Shown: positions 21,876-32,632, counted from the first letter of the stretch. The stretch: DNA of 64,000 nucleotides from Ashinkailepas kermadecensis (GCA_034440615.1 JAOTOM010004358.1:62001-126000); one strand, 5' to 3'. The notes: generated from the sequence alone by a model not told the origin. A program made the numbers and translations.

Positions 21876-23918
21876 AAGTTGGCAAATTTTCGAATTTGAT
21901 GGTTATTTTACTTCAAAAATGTTTTGTTCGTCCAGTACAAATCAGGCCATGTTAGGTTATGTTAGTTTATGTTTCTTAATTTTCATTTTTAAAAGAAATA
22001 TACTGGTTGAAAATTTTTCCTTTTGCAGATATTTGATTTTTCTTCCATGGAAGGTTAGGGTAGGTTCTGTCACATTTTTATTTCTTTTAAACGTTATTTT
22101 TATGTTATATTACCCAACATCAAGCCAATTTCTTGGTGTTATTTTGCCTGCCAAATAAAAAGTATGCATTTGCAGAGGAAATCACTGATCACATCATGTT
22201 AACCACATTGATAAACATTGCATCGGAAAAGGAAATTCCAAGGGCTAAAAAATTACCTAAAGCTGCCAATTTACATATATAAACAAATTGATGATGAACA
22301 AGAATCATGCCTTTCACCTCAGGAACTACAAAACCTCAATACCCCTTATTGAAAATGAGTGGTCGTGAACCCAGTGTTTATGAAGAACGCCCATCGTATG
22401 GTTGGATTTAAAAATCACATATGAAGACTGCAACACAAGATATTGTTACCAACCTGAATTTGAATCCATTCATTCCATGCCCCACCATAGGCCTAATGTT
22501 AAATTAGGAAATTATTGATGTTGCATTGGCAACACCAAAGGTGTACAAATTTCCACCCGTGATTAGCATGCACCCCACCACATCCCCCACTGAACTCGGT
22601 TATTAGTTTTTTCGTCCCTCTGACTTCCTGAACATTCCTATGTCATGGCAAAATAGTGCGTGCCAACTTTGATTTGTGCCCACCAATATTTTGGGGAAAT
22701 GGTTGCATATGTGCTTTACCAGTTGTGTAGGGGCTACTCTAGTTCTCCAGTTCTGTTTTTGGCCTCGCATTCTTCTGAGCACTTCTGGTCGGAGCATTTT
22801 TTACAAATGGGGAATGTATACAGCAAGGCATGGCTGTTTATTAACTCACATGTAGCAAAGAATTACACACCACCTGCGCCATTACATGAAGCATATACAT
22901 TGGTATTATTGTTGCATGCATACTGTAGAGTGATCTAGACTTCAGCATCTGTTGTCATCTGTTGTTCATGCTAGCAAGCTGGCACTCTTCCAGTCTTGCT
23001 TGCCTCTAATTTTCTGTTCCATTTCTGCATCATCTTGGAATGTTACTGCAGCTCACCTGAGATAACACATGTGCATCACCCTCAGTGATGGTGCCAAGTT
23101 GCTGTGTCATTGACACAATCTGGCTAGACAAGATGAAGAGCACCAGAACTAGAAGTGGATTTCATAATCAGCCATAGGTTGCCATATGTTATAGGCCCTT
23201 GGAGAATGCTGCTCCCTCTGCTTCATCACAATCCAATAATACTATTGGATTATGACAGCTAGTTTGAATTGTTGTTTAAACATCTCTTCTTGACATCTCG
23301 CAATGTAAGGAGTGGATATTTTTGGGGAGTGTGGTATTCTTTGGATGGCCAAAGTTCCAAAACGGGCCATATTTCCAACACTGGACTCGTACCTTATGTC
23401 ATCGATTACTAGCTGGCAATGGCCACCGGTCGCATTTACTCGCTTTAAAGCCAAGATTACCTGAATAGCCGAAAATGTCACTGGCACATGAGCACACAAT
23501 CTACTTCCCTACACCACTTCCGGGTTAGTTTACTGGTGCGCCTGTGTGCGAGGCCCGTCGTGGTATATCGGTTCCCAATAACATGGCAGACGAGAAATCT
23601 ACAGGTGTCTGATGTGATAATTTTACCAGAGGATGGCGATACGTGCGGCAGCGAAGCCACTGAAACTTGACCGCGAGCTCTGGTTATTGATTAGAGCAGG
23701 GCTGGCAGGATGCTGACATGAACTGGATAATGCCAGTTTATGTCAGGCAAAGACATTTACTCTCAAGATACATCACCCTTGTGCAGGAGGCCATGACAGG
23801 TGTGTGATTATGGATCCGGAGGTGCTCGGGATCCTGGAGACATAGCCCATCGCAGTTTGCTGCGAGATAAACAGATGTTGCCATCGATACACCCGGATGT
23901 ATAGCTAGGCCAAGAAGT
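21876..23918. other. AT-rich intergenic DNA
   Basis: More than 2 kb without a recognised gene or clear repeat; frames stay below about 95 codons. A short inverted pair, ATCCAATA / TATTGGAT, lies near 23230-23248. It appears to be ordinary unique spacer or very old repeat DNA. Confidence 0.55.
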
Positions 23919-24075
23919 GAGTCTTGGTTTCGTTTGCGGCGCACTCGACTGGTTTGCTGTATAGCATCGCAACCTTCACGCCGAATGTTCATGGTGAACC
24001 GGAAATTCGCGCAGTCAGTGGGCCTCGAACCCGCAATCCTTCGGCTACGGTGAGACAGAAGCCCTGCCCTGTGTG
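23919..24075 (-). mobile_element. tRNA-derived SINE, tS2-like body
   Basis: On the minus strand a tRNA-like 3' half (CTGTCTCACCGTAGCCGAAGG, B box GGGTTCGAGGCCC) leads into TTCGGCGTGAAGGTTGCGATGC, then GTCGAGTGCGCCGCAAACG and CCAAGACTC. The body and tail follow tS2, but the head looks closer to the tRNA-Val type. Possibly a recombinant or a further head capture. No target-site duplication was identified. Confidence 0.7.
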
Positions 24076-24944
24076 CGCTGCGATGGACGACGACCTTGAA
24101 GGAAAAGCCCGGCGATGCTTACTATGGTGTGGACTAAGTCTTACAGGTATATTTGGTGATGTGAGAAGCAAACAACAGCGTGAAAATCTGGGCGAACTTG
24201 TCCGATGTCTTCTTAGCAACGAACATAAACTTGCTAAATGGAAAAGCTCAATTTGCCTTGTACCAGGTTCCGCGTTAGGAACTTGCATTTGGCGTTTTCC
24301 CAGCAATAAACACGTGTGTGCTCCTGACATGCCGCCGTTGCTCCACGTTGCCAGCATGCGGTATCATTCGCTCGTTCCAATGACGCACATGACGCGCCTA
24401 AATTTCACTTCCAAACTGCCAGTGGCGGCCATCCTCGGGGTGTATGCGGTGTTTTTCTTGCGAGCCCGACGTTCGATCCAGTCCCGTTCGGTGAAAGTTG
24501 GCCTGCGTCACCTCCTTTTGTGCATCTGAAGACGGCGACTAGCGGCCGGGAATCCAATCGCGGGGCGCGTCTTTCAGCGAGTCCCAGTCCCACCGTCGCC
24601 TTCGAATGGCGTCGCTGAGAGCGGCTTTCGACGCCGCCTGCAAACAGTCCCGGAACCTCTAAAAACGGCACGGAGCCCCGGCGCAGCCCGGACGACGCTG
24701 TGTGACGCACTCTGCGTGACGCACTCTGCACGCCTAAAGCGAGCAGCTGCCGCTGTCGACGCGTGGCGAGTGGAAAAGCAGAGCCTTACTGTCGCTGCGA
24801 GAGAACCGGGGTAGACCGTCAGAATAAACTCCCTGTGTTCTCTGACACATGGTTTGCCTATGCATCATATGTACGATGGAACATGATGTATGCATGATGT
24901 ACTATGCATCCGGAACATTCAATCCTATTCTACCCACGATGTAG
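24076..24944. other. Intergenic, no gene recognised
   Basis: Moderately CpG-rich between 24390 and 24800. A 201-codon plus frame (23924-24529) starts inside the SINE and has no domain. Near 24710-24732 GTGACGCACTCTGC is directly repeated. Confidence 0.5.
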
Positions 24945-25372
24945 AGATGTCCCTTCGATGCCACGACAGGGGGAATGAGCCGTCTTGGCACGGGCCATAC
25001 TTGCACCACCCATGGTTACATACTCAGTGGTGGGAATAAGCCATTGTGTCTCAGATGTGGTACAGTGCAAACAGTTCGTCACATCCTGATTTCATGTCCA
25101 ATGTTATCCTTGGAGTGTCGAAGTCATTTCGGGAATGACCAAACTCACTCCCTCTCAGCCGTGTTTAGGTGATAAATCGCAGGCTGTTGAATCCGTTAAG
25201 CTCTTCAGTTTCCTTTCTATTTTAATTTGTACGCTATCTACTCGAGACTTTAACATCAGTCATTATGTACCAAGGGTGCGCATAGTGCAGTTGATGTATA
25301 GTCACGTCTCGAACAATTAATAGTTGGGCGTAAAATGACCTTGTAGTCGGTGCGCCCTTAAGCCCAGATACT
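24945..25372 (+). pseudogene. LINE C-terminal zinc motif and 3' tail (I/Jockey-like)
   Basis: The translation from about 24960 reads SRLGTGHTCTTHGYIL, then LCLRCGTVQTVRHILISCP. This is the Cys-x2-Cys ... His ... Cys motif that ends the second ORF of many I/Jockey-type LINEs after a conserved (L)RTGHT-x-LTHG segment. After a one-base frame slip, LGDKSQAVESVKLFSFL matches the usual C-terminal end. A TAG at 24942-24944 precedes it, so the copy is 5'-truncated or decayed. Its 3' UTR runs into the hairpin tail GGGCG (25326-25330) ... CGCCC (25353-25357), with ATGACCTTGTAGTCGG in the loop, then CTTAAGCCCAGATA. This links the SINE tails to a LINE family. Confidence 0.78.
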
Positions 25373-25382
25373 CAAGCAATAG

Positions 25383-25426
25383 GCGCTACATGACCGGCGC
25401 AGTCGATGCGCCCCTAAGCTCCAACT
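25383..25426 (+). mobile_element. Tail-only insertion inside a LINE tail
   Basis: A 44-bp insert GCGCTACATGACC...GTCGATGCGCCCCTAAG, flanked by a near-perfect 10-bp duplication CAAGCAATAG / CAATCAATAG (25373-25382 and 25427-25436). It sits directly behind the LINE tail, so two tails now stand in tandem. Confidence 0.75.
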
Positions 25427-25479
25427 CAATCAATAGAAGTATGGAAGCCAGTGGCCGCGGCGGACGTCGATGCGGATTG

Positions 25480-25815
25480 GGTGCAATTCTGAATATTGGC
25501 ATCACTAATTGGTACCGGCCTGGTGTAATTCTGGAGGTTAGCATCACTAATTTGTGGAGGCTGGGTGCACTTCCGCGGGCTGACAGCACTATGTGCTGCC
25601 GGCCGGCCGCATGCCCCTCCGAGTGTGTCACGAATCGGGGCCGCCTGGGTGCAGTCGTGGAGGGGCGTCGCTAACCGTACCCGCCGGTGCAACACGGCTC
25701 TGGAACTCTCAACATCACGAGTCGCCTCCGACTTGGCGCAGTCGTGGAAGTGGACGCCATTAACCGTACGGGCGGAATGCAGTTTTGGCGATTTGCATCA
25801 CTAATCGGTGCAGGC
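25480..25815 (+). repeat. Degenerate tandem repeat, about 41-47 bp units
   Basis: Loose units containing GCATCACTAATT and GG.TGCA.TTCTGG recur at about 25499, 25545 and 25796, with eroded copies between. Period and edges are approximate. Confidence 0.6.
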
Positions 25816-25889
25816 CACGCACTGTCGGATGGCACCAACTCTTTCAGCTTGGTCTTTAAGTTTGGTCTTATTCACTGTTTTGCCATCAT

Positions 25890-26360
25890 CAGTGGGTGGT
25901 GTTGATGCTGTTCCTCCCCAAGAGTAGATGGCATTGGCACTCTCCCTGAGTGGGAACATGTACGTTGCTCGCCCTGGGAGTGGGGACTGTATTGATCTGC
26001 GTCCTTCCCGGGTATGGACACTTCCTTACTGGAATTGGTGGTGTTTACTGACACTCCATGTATGAGGATGGATGGCATCGACAATCCACTGGGGATGGGT
26101 GGTATTTCCGCCCGTTGGGATGGGTGGTATCAACACTTCCTGAAAGCGGGTGATACTGTCACCCACCGGAGCAGGTGGCATTATTGCTTCCCCTGGAGGT
26201 GTGTTGTTGACACGCACCGGATCCGAATCTGACCCGACCCAGTGGCGGTGTTGACATCCACCGAAATGGGTGGCATCGACACCTCGACAAGTGGCACTGG
26301 CCGCGGGGAGTATGGACACCCACCTGGATGAGCAACGGCATTGTCGCCGGGGGCGGCCAT
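25890..26360 (+). repeat. Degenerate tandem repeat, about 30-33 bp units
   Basis: Recurring GGTGG(C/T)AT...GACAC(T/C) cores with variable linkers. Strongly diverged. The His/Gly-rich frames on both strands follow from it. Confidence 0.6.
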
Positions 26361-26667
26361 GTTGACACTGAACAGACTGCGGTAGTTACGCAGTTTACAT
26401 GGGCCGCGATAATTCGAAGTTCAACCTTAAACTGCGCAGGGTCGCATTTGCCGTGTCATGAAAACGCTTATCAGACGGTCGGGAAATTTGAATTCAGCGC
26501 CGCCTGAAATCCTTCCCCCAGAAGGTTTAGGTAATGGGGACGGATTTGATTTCGATTTACGCCGAAAACAAAAACGCGACCCATCTCCGTATCGCGTGGT
26601 TTTGTATTTGTTCTCGTATTACCTACTTCCTTATGGACAAGGAGAATGGTCGGAGGGAAGTTGAAGT
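26361..26667. other. Intergenic, no gene recognised
   Basis: This lies just 3' of the ORF1 pseudogene on the minus strand, where an endonuclease domain would be expected in an intact LINE. I see no endonuclease motif. Confidence 0.5.
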
Positions 26668-28360
26668 TCAGGTATTGCTTTTTGGGTGCGTCAACCCCAA
26701 TTGAGTAGTAATTTGACGCGCGGAGGGCGTGACGGAGTCGTCCGTCTCGTATGAGTCGGACGACCCGGTGAAGAAGAGGGAGGCTCTGGATTCCCAGGGG
26801 GTCCGGGCTATGGGGACGGGAGGGGTGGCTGACCTCTGGGCACAGGGAGGGGAGGCAGCCCTGGGGGGGCGGCGTGTATGAGGCCCTTGCCTTGGTGGGC
26901 GGAGCGGCCTGGTGGCGGTGAGGGGGGGGGCGTCAGAGCAGCCCGCGATGGGAGCGGGGCGTGCGGCCGGCGGCGGCGCTGCCTGGCGGTAGAGGGGGCC
27001 AAGCGTCGGAGGGGTCCGCGGGGGCGGGGCGACCTGTTGGCGGTGCAGGGGCCGGGAGATGGTAGAGCCCGCTATGTGGGCGGGGCGCGTGGCCGGCGGG
27101 TGAGGTTGGGAGGAGGGGGAAGGGTCAGGCGCGGTGGTCGGGGCGAGCCGCCTCTGCTGAGGTCGGCCACAGAGGGACCAACCGGGGCCGGGACCATACG
27201 GCTGGTGGGGGCGAGGATGGTGTTCCTCGATGAATAGCGAGGCGACGTGCCTGCCTCTCCTTGGCATCTAACCAGGCCGGGCACCTGGGGGACGAGACAG
27301 GGCGAGGCCTCTGGTTGGTTATTGGTTTTACGACACGTCGACCGTTGAGTCATGTAGCGTCGCCAATCTCTCACGCCGATTGGTCGCGGGCGAAGAGTAG
27401 CGACAGGTGAGACTCGAACCCACAACCTTTCGATTGTGAGACGAGCATCTTACCCCTAGACCACTCGTCCCCCCCCCCCCCCAGGGCGAGGCCCCTGGCA
27501 AGCCGCACATCGCTGCTCGATATTGGAGCGGGATTCGGTGGGGTGTCCCTCGGCACAACGGCCGCAGACTGGGGCCTTGGCTCGGCACGCCCGACTCCGG
27601 TGCCCGTAGCGCTGGCAGAACGCGCAGCGGGCTGGGGACGGGGTCCAGGGGCTGAGTGCAACCCTGAGATAGCCCGCCATGATCTGAGTGGGCGGGGTCA
27701 GGGTCCTGAAGCCCAGCTTAAGGACAGGGCCAGGTCTGGGTCGGCGGCCGAGACGGGTCACCTCACAGACACGAGCTCCGCAAGGAGCTCCTCCTCAGAC
27801 AGCTCCGCGAGCTCGGGGGCGTGTGCGGTGGTGAAGGTGAGGGTTAGCCGGTCGGCTAACTCCACGGCGGTGTCGGCGCCGAGGAATCTGCGGACACTGA
27901 GAAGCATACGGGCATGGGAGGCCTCCCTCACCTGCACCAGCAGGGAGCCGGAGCGGAGGACCTTGGCGGAGACCACTCCACCGATCCACCCATCCAGCTC
28001 CCTCGCGATCGCGAAGGGGGAGATACGGGCCCACGAGCCCTCGATCCTTGTTAGGATGAGGAAAGACTCACCCTCAGAGGGGTCCTGGGGAGGGGGCAGG
28101 CGTGCACCCGGCCGCGGTCGGCGCCCGCCGTCCTCCCGAGGGGGCGGGGATCCCCGGGCATACCGGAGCGGGGTTGATACCCGGAGAGGAGAGGGGAGGA
28201 GTGAGTGTGTGGAGAGAAGGGCGCCCTGAGGGGTGCAGACAAGAAAGGCACCCTGATAGGGTGCTGCGAGGAAAAGCGTGAAGCGAGCTGTCGTGCAAAA
28301 GGGGGGAGAAAGACAGCATTTGGAGGGATGGGAAAGTCGGTCAGAAGCGGGGGCAGTCAC
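26668..28360 (-). pseudogene. LINE ORF1 (gag-like) pseudogene split by a SINE
   Basis: The ORF1 nucleic-acid-binding protein of a Jockey/I-type LINE packages the element RNA. A first segment (28360-27758) has a Pro/Arg-rich N-terminus, then ILTRIEGSWARISPFAIARE ... VLRSGSLLVQV, the RRM-like core of such proteins. After a frameshift, LGFRTLTPPTQIMAGYLRV leads to a CCHC zinc knuckle CAFCQRYGHRSRAC (CX2CX4HX4C, about 27585-27626), a second knuckle-like CGRCAEGH, and CAACQGPRP. The tS1 SINE at 27315-27481 then interrupts it. Past the SINE, PRCPAWLDAKERQARRLAI continues the usual sequence, followed by a frameshifted Pro-rich tail with TGSSDSYETDDS ending at 26668. Without the SINE it spans about 500 codons, normal for the family. 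There are at least two frameshifts. Confidence 0.83.
27315..27481 (-). mobile_element. Full-length tS1 SINE inserted in LINE ORF1
   Basis: Nearly identical by eye to the copy at 21.7 kb: A and B boxes intact, tail AAAACCAATAACCAACC. Flanked by a 17-bp duplication CAGGGCGAGGCC(T/C)CTGG (27298-27314 and 27482-27498, one mismatch). The 5' end carries a poly-G (poly-C on plus) run. Confidence 0.94.
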
Positions 28361-29018
28361 GTTCTGCGAACGCTAGCCCGATCCATTAAATCAGAAAGAT
28401 ACCTCTAACATACTCTAACCTATAAGGAGGGGTGGAACACAAAACAATCGAGGTTGGCCGCCGATACAACTCGGTTTCCCGACGGCGCCCGAGAGCACCG
28501 CTGGGCCGAGGGGAGTGTGTGTGTGGGGGGAGGGGGGGAAGCTGCGCCGGCTAATCCGGCGAGCAACAGACTAGTGGCGGCAGCCGGCTAGTCCGGCTAA
28601 CAACCAACTCGTGGTACGGATGGCTGTCTGACGTCACCCGGAGGGACTGAGCTTCCCGTAGATGCCCTGGGAAGAACACCTACGAGACAGCTGGAAGGGA
28701 GGGAAGGCGTTTACTTCGGCGAGAAGTTTCGTGGCTTGATCACTGAGCTAGCATGTCTTCTCAAGCCTTGACCTCACCATCACACCTGTTACTGCCGACA
28801 GCCTGTGGAATGCGCCAGATTTGGCAAAATACGTTCATGCATTCTAATTACTTCCGCATTTCCTAAAGCAGATAATGCGTTGCCAAACCAACAATCGCAT
28901 GTAAACGCCCCGAACGAACCGGTCTAAACACTTCGATTGATACCATCCAGCTTAGCATTTGCTTTCTGGTGTCCATGTAGCCTGGGATGTCAGCCCGGCC
29001 GTCATGGTCGGCGGCATC
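28361..29018. other. Intergenic, possible LINE 5' UTR
   Basis: Lies upstream of the ORF1 pseudogene on the minus strand and may include its 5' UTR. No coding or RNA feature is visible. GGCTAATCCGGC / CCGGCTAGTCCGGCTAA forms a short direct repeat at 28547-28596. Confidence 0.45.
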
Positions 29019-29205
29019 GGCGCCACTGTCGACTGACGCAGCTCGCAGCAGCCCACTGCGCAGTCGCTGCTGGCGCGGCGCCACTGTCGACTGACGCAGC
29101 GCTGCTCGCAGCAGCCCACTGCGCAGCCGCTGCTGGCGCGGCGCCGCTGTCGATTGACGCAGCTCGTAGCAGCCCAGTTCGCAGTCGTTGCTGGCGCGGC
29201 GACAG
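29019..29205 (+). repeat. 58-63 bp GC-rich tandem repeat, three copies
   Basis: A unit starting CGCCACTGTCGACTGACGCA at 29021, 29079 and 29142. It contains CAGCAGCCCACTGCGCAG, and the middle copy is lengthened by a 5-bp insertion. Confidence 0.9.
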
Positions 29206-30219
29206 CGGCGGCAGCGGCTGTTTGTCCAACAAACAGCCGCAGCCAGCAATAATGGCCGCCCGGAGACCACCCGCAGGCGGCGCCGGCACCAACACACAAC
29301 CGGCCCAGTTTAGCCCAGTCCGGCCCAGTTTTATGAAAACCCTCGCCACCGCCACCGACACAGTAACGGCCCGGGTCGATACAGCCACCCGGTCGTAGAA
29401 TACAGACCCTTTGGGTGGTCTGCCCAGCCCATCACGTGACCCGACTGGATACCAGCCGGATGTGGCTCGGAGAGGCCTTTGGTTCGGTGGACATGGGTTG
29501 TCCTCGTGTTGTTTTTGTCTCGCGCCGACACGGCTTCTCGTGCGGGCAGTGCTGTAGAAACAGGAAGGGGAGGGAACAGGTGCCCCCAATTTGGGATGGG
29601 TTTTAAAATGAACCTGTAGGCGATGCATCAAACGAAAATACCTTCAAAATACTTTACTCCTCCCCAAACTCCATGAGATGGTTCACGCGCCTCCTGGGTG
29701 CTGATGTGTTCTTGTTGTGACAAAATGGCTGCTAAATGGCCATGTTATCGACGCGCCTGCAAACCCAAACAGCCAATCGATCCATTGTTTGGACCATTTT
29801 TTTTTTCTTCGAGCACTAACCCCGTGCTGCCATTCACTTTTGTATCATCTGTCTTCCTCTTACTTTCATGTCCAAAACGTCATTATCAACCTTTGCACGT
29901 AATCTACCCCCTCCCCCTCACACACGTACCATCGTTTGTTTAATTCAGCCTCTTCGGTTCGTCTCCGCCAAACCAATTCATTGTCACCCACGGGTTTGTA
30001 GCTTCATGCTGAATGCAAAATTTATCGAATACTGGAAATGCAATTCACTTACAGGCCCAGGAAGTCACCGAATCACGCTATCCCAGTTTCAGACTGCTCT
30101 GTTTTCCCTCACTTATGCCATATCTCTCAATATTTTGTATTGGAATATCCAAAATATAATACAACCATAAAGCAACACCATAGGCTACATATTTTCCACC
30201 TAACTGAATTGTAAATGTA
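29206..30219. other. Intergenic, no gene recognised
   Basis: Unique-looking DNA. A poly-T run lies near 29798. No domain is recognisable in any frame. Confidence 0.5.
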
Positions 30220-30282
30220 TGGGCGCTGTATGACCAACGCAGTTGATTCGCCCCTAATCCCAAATGACGTATCAGCTAATGC
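30220..30282 (+). mobile_element. Probable tail-only insertion
   Basis: GGGCG ... CGCCC stem around CTGTATGACCAACGCAGTTG, then CTAATCCCAAATGACG. A short possible duplication AAATGTA lies on both sides (30213-30219 and 30283-30289). It is weaker than the other cases because the duplication is only 7 bp. Confidence 0.55.
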
Positions 30283-30589
30283 AAATGTAAATAGGTCCGT
30301 ACAAAGCACACCTCAGAACAAGCGCAGGAGTCCACCCAATCATGGGCCTGTACTGGCGTTGTTTAGACATGGGTGAAGTGGCAGTTGGGCGACCTGTGAC
30401 GCAGTTAGAGACATACGTCGATTGGCTTCCATTGTATGCAAACCATTGTTGCGCTCCTGGTGCCGTGTGCTATTTTGTAGCGATTGCGATATGACGGATT
30501 TAGGCACGGTACGATTTATGATGTATGGGCTTGTGACGCAGGAATTACGCCAATGCATTGAAGGGAAGTGCTGAATTATCGAATCTGGG

Positions 30590-31385
30590 ACAACAGTAAG
30601 ATCCTTTATTGATCAGTATTTGCGAGATTTAACAAACCGATTCCATAAAATGGATTAATATTTGGTTTGTGTCAGAATACAGTCAGATACATTTCACAAA
30701 CATGAGCAAAAATGAAAGCGGCAAGACAACAGTATACAGGGGAAAACCGAACACGTGAAGTCAATTTATAAGACGTTGTTCAGCATCGCGACGAACTCGC
30801 CCCGTGTCCGAGAAGCGGAAGTGGCCGGCGGCAGTAGGTTCCAGGCCGAGGCTGCTCGGAAGGAGAAGGTTCTACGTGACATGCTGAGGCGGAAAGGCGG
30901 TGGCTCCAGTGCCCCAGCCACCGTCGCACGAGTGGAGCGCCGGGAGACATCCGACCGCCGGCGGAACAGAGAACGGATCGCCTCGGGGGCTCGCGGATCA
31001 TTCAGGGCCCTGAACACGGCGATGTTGTCGCGGTGGGTGATGAGGTCACGGACACTGCGCCAGCCCAGCGTTGCCACTGTCGGCGAGATATGATCACGAC
31101 GACGAGCCCCTACGACGATCCTAGCCCCGAAATTGATCGCCTTCTGCACTCGTCCAAGGTGACATTGGGCAGCCCCGCCCCATACAGTGAGGCAGTATAG
31201 GATGTATGGAAAGACGTGAGACTGAATTAGGAGTTTGCGTGCTTCGGGTGTGAGATGGTGACGGATATTGTGGAGACAGAACAAGGTGGAGTTGCACTTT
31301 TTGACAACGTGGGATATGTGCTCCTCCCAGGATAGGCTGCGGTCAATGATGACTCCCAGCATCTTCACGAAAATCAGCACAGGTT
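30590..31385 (-). pseudogene. 5'-truncated CR1/Jockey-like LINE: reverse-transcriptase C-terminus
   Basis: An open frame of 205 codons (31380-30766) starts inside the protein at LGVIIDRSLSWEEHI, the segment that follows the catalytic palm. It continues with NIRHHLTPEARKLLIQSHVF, TVWGGA, then RVQKAIN, and ends FRAASAWNLLPP ... MLNNVL with TAA at 30766-30768. This is the thumb and C-terminal region of Jockey/CR1-type LINE polymerases, and no RNase H follows. The palm with its catalytic Asp pair is absent because the copy is 5'-truncated. The remaining frame is intact, which suggests a fairly young insertion. An AATAAA lies in the 3' UTR (about 30611-30616, minus strand), and the 3' end is near 30590. 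A clear target-site duplication was not found. Confidence 0.85.
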
Positions 31386-31782
31386 GTCATTAGAAACCGT
31401 GGCATCCATAATGGCGTGGAAAAACAGTCACCGACTGCGCCATCACTCACGTCTGCCAACCCAGCACACAGTAATTCACGTAACGAACGAATTATGCTTT
31501 ATTTGGTGGAAGGGGGATGAAATGACAAAGTATTGGCTTATTCAGTGGGTAGACCAGGCCCACTGCCTGAGCGGTACTACCGGGTATCAGTTGGGTGAGC
31601 CCGGACATTTGTGTTGAGCCCAGGCATCGTAGGCACACCATTTATCTGCGACTGTGTCACTAATCGGGAAGTTTTAACGGGAGCGGTGCAATCGCACCTA
31701 CTCAGCGAGCGCACATTTCTCCCAAAAGGACGTCTTTCGCTGAACATTTTGATGGTGGGACGCATTTGAACCTTTCGGAGGA
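31386..31782. other. Intergenic, no gene recognised
   Basis: Nothing recognised. Its right end, 31769-31782, is the left duplication of the insertion that follows. Confidence 0.5.
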
Positions 31783-31841
31783 ATGGGCACAAAATGACCT
31801 TGTTGTCGACGTGCCCCTAAACAGCAATTCATCATCATCAC
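31783..31841 (+). mobile_element. 59-bp tail-only insertion with perfect 14-bp TSD
   Basis: Holds the stem GGGCAC ... GTGCCC around AAAATGACCTTGTTGTCGAC, then CTAAACAGCAATTCATCATC, a LINE-like 3' end with a CATC-repeat tail. Perfect duplication AACCTTTCGGAGGA at 31769-31782 and 31842-31855. The loop matches the LINE tail at 25.33 kb, so this is probably the extreme 3' end of a related LINE. Confidence 0.95.
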
Positions 31842-31855
31842 AACCTTTCGGAGGA

Positions 31856-32571
31856 CCACCTTGATTGGCGGAAAATTGACCTGCATAATGCGAAGCCAAA
31901 AAGTTGTGTTCTCCATCCTCCATTGTCATCCAAAAATATTACTGGTCTACTGTGTGATATCACTCATATCCAACATACCAATGTGCCCATACTGAGTGGT
32001 GCGTTTACAAGCTGACGCCGTAGGAACAATGATAGCGCAGTTGTTGACTACCTTTCTATTTTATTATGGATTCCACAGATTTTAATGGCATGTTGTGCTG
32101 AAAAAAAAAATTATCTTGCCAATGGGCCTAATAAAACATTGATATATCCATTCAACAAGTTAGCTTAGTTACAACACAATCGATTAAAAGCATCGCCAGT
32201 ACACGACACGAAACGTGCCACGCCATCCACAAACAATGGTAACCATCAGCGCCTGTCTTCCATCGTTTCCATCTCTACTGGCCGAACGTGTGCTCCCTCT
32301 TCGTCCACGTTAAACAGCGGAAGTATAGACCCTTGATTCTGCCCACCGCTCGCTTCATGATGTCGCCATCGATGGATCTGGCCCACCCGTCCAATCCCTG
32401 GGGAGCGTGCTTGCCGATATTCGGGATGACGTGCGGCCATCGGGCACGCCGTCCTGTCAGGGGACGCGGCCGACACGACCCCATGTGTGTGGTTCTCGGC
32501 CGACGCGTGCGACGCCTTAGTTTGCAGTGTCAGGCGCTGTGTGGCGTCGGCTGGCGTCTGCGCGTCTGTTT
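31856..32571. other. Intergenic, no gene recognised
   Basis: AT-rich left part with a poly-A run at 32100-32110, CpG-richer right part. No domain recognised. Confidence 0.5.
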
Positions 32572-32632
32572 TGGTGTGTGGTGTGGTGTGTGTTTGTATG
32601 TGTGTATGTGTATATGTGTATATGTGTATGCT
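32572..32632 (+). repeat. GT / TATGTG microsatellite
   Basis: Runs of TGTG and TATGTG variants. Confidence 0.9.

Noticed and set aside
26361..26667. Endonuclease domain expected after ORF1
   Set aside because: No endonuclease motif in any minus-strand frame.
21705..27481. tRNA genes at the SINE heads
   Set aside because: A and B boxes are present, but the acceptor ends do not pair and all are followed by the SINE body and flanked by target-site duplications, so they are SINE promoters, not tRNA genes.
28361..29018. LINE 5' UTR promoter upstream of ORF1
   Set aside because: Position fits, but no boundary, initiator or repeat homology can be seen in this single copy.
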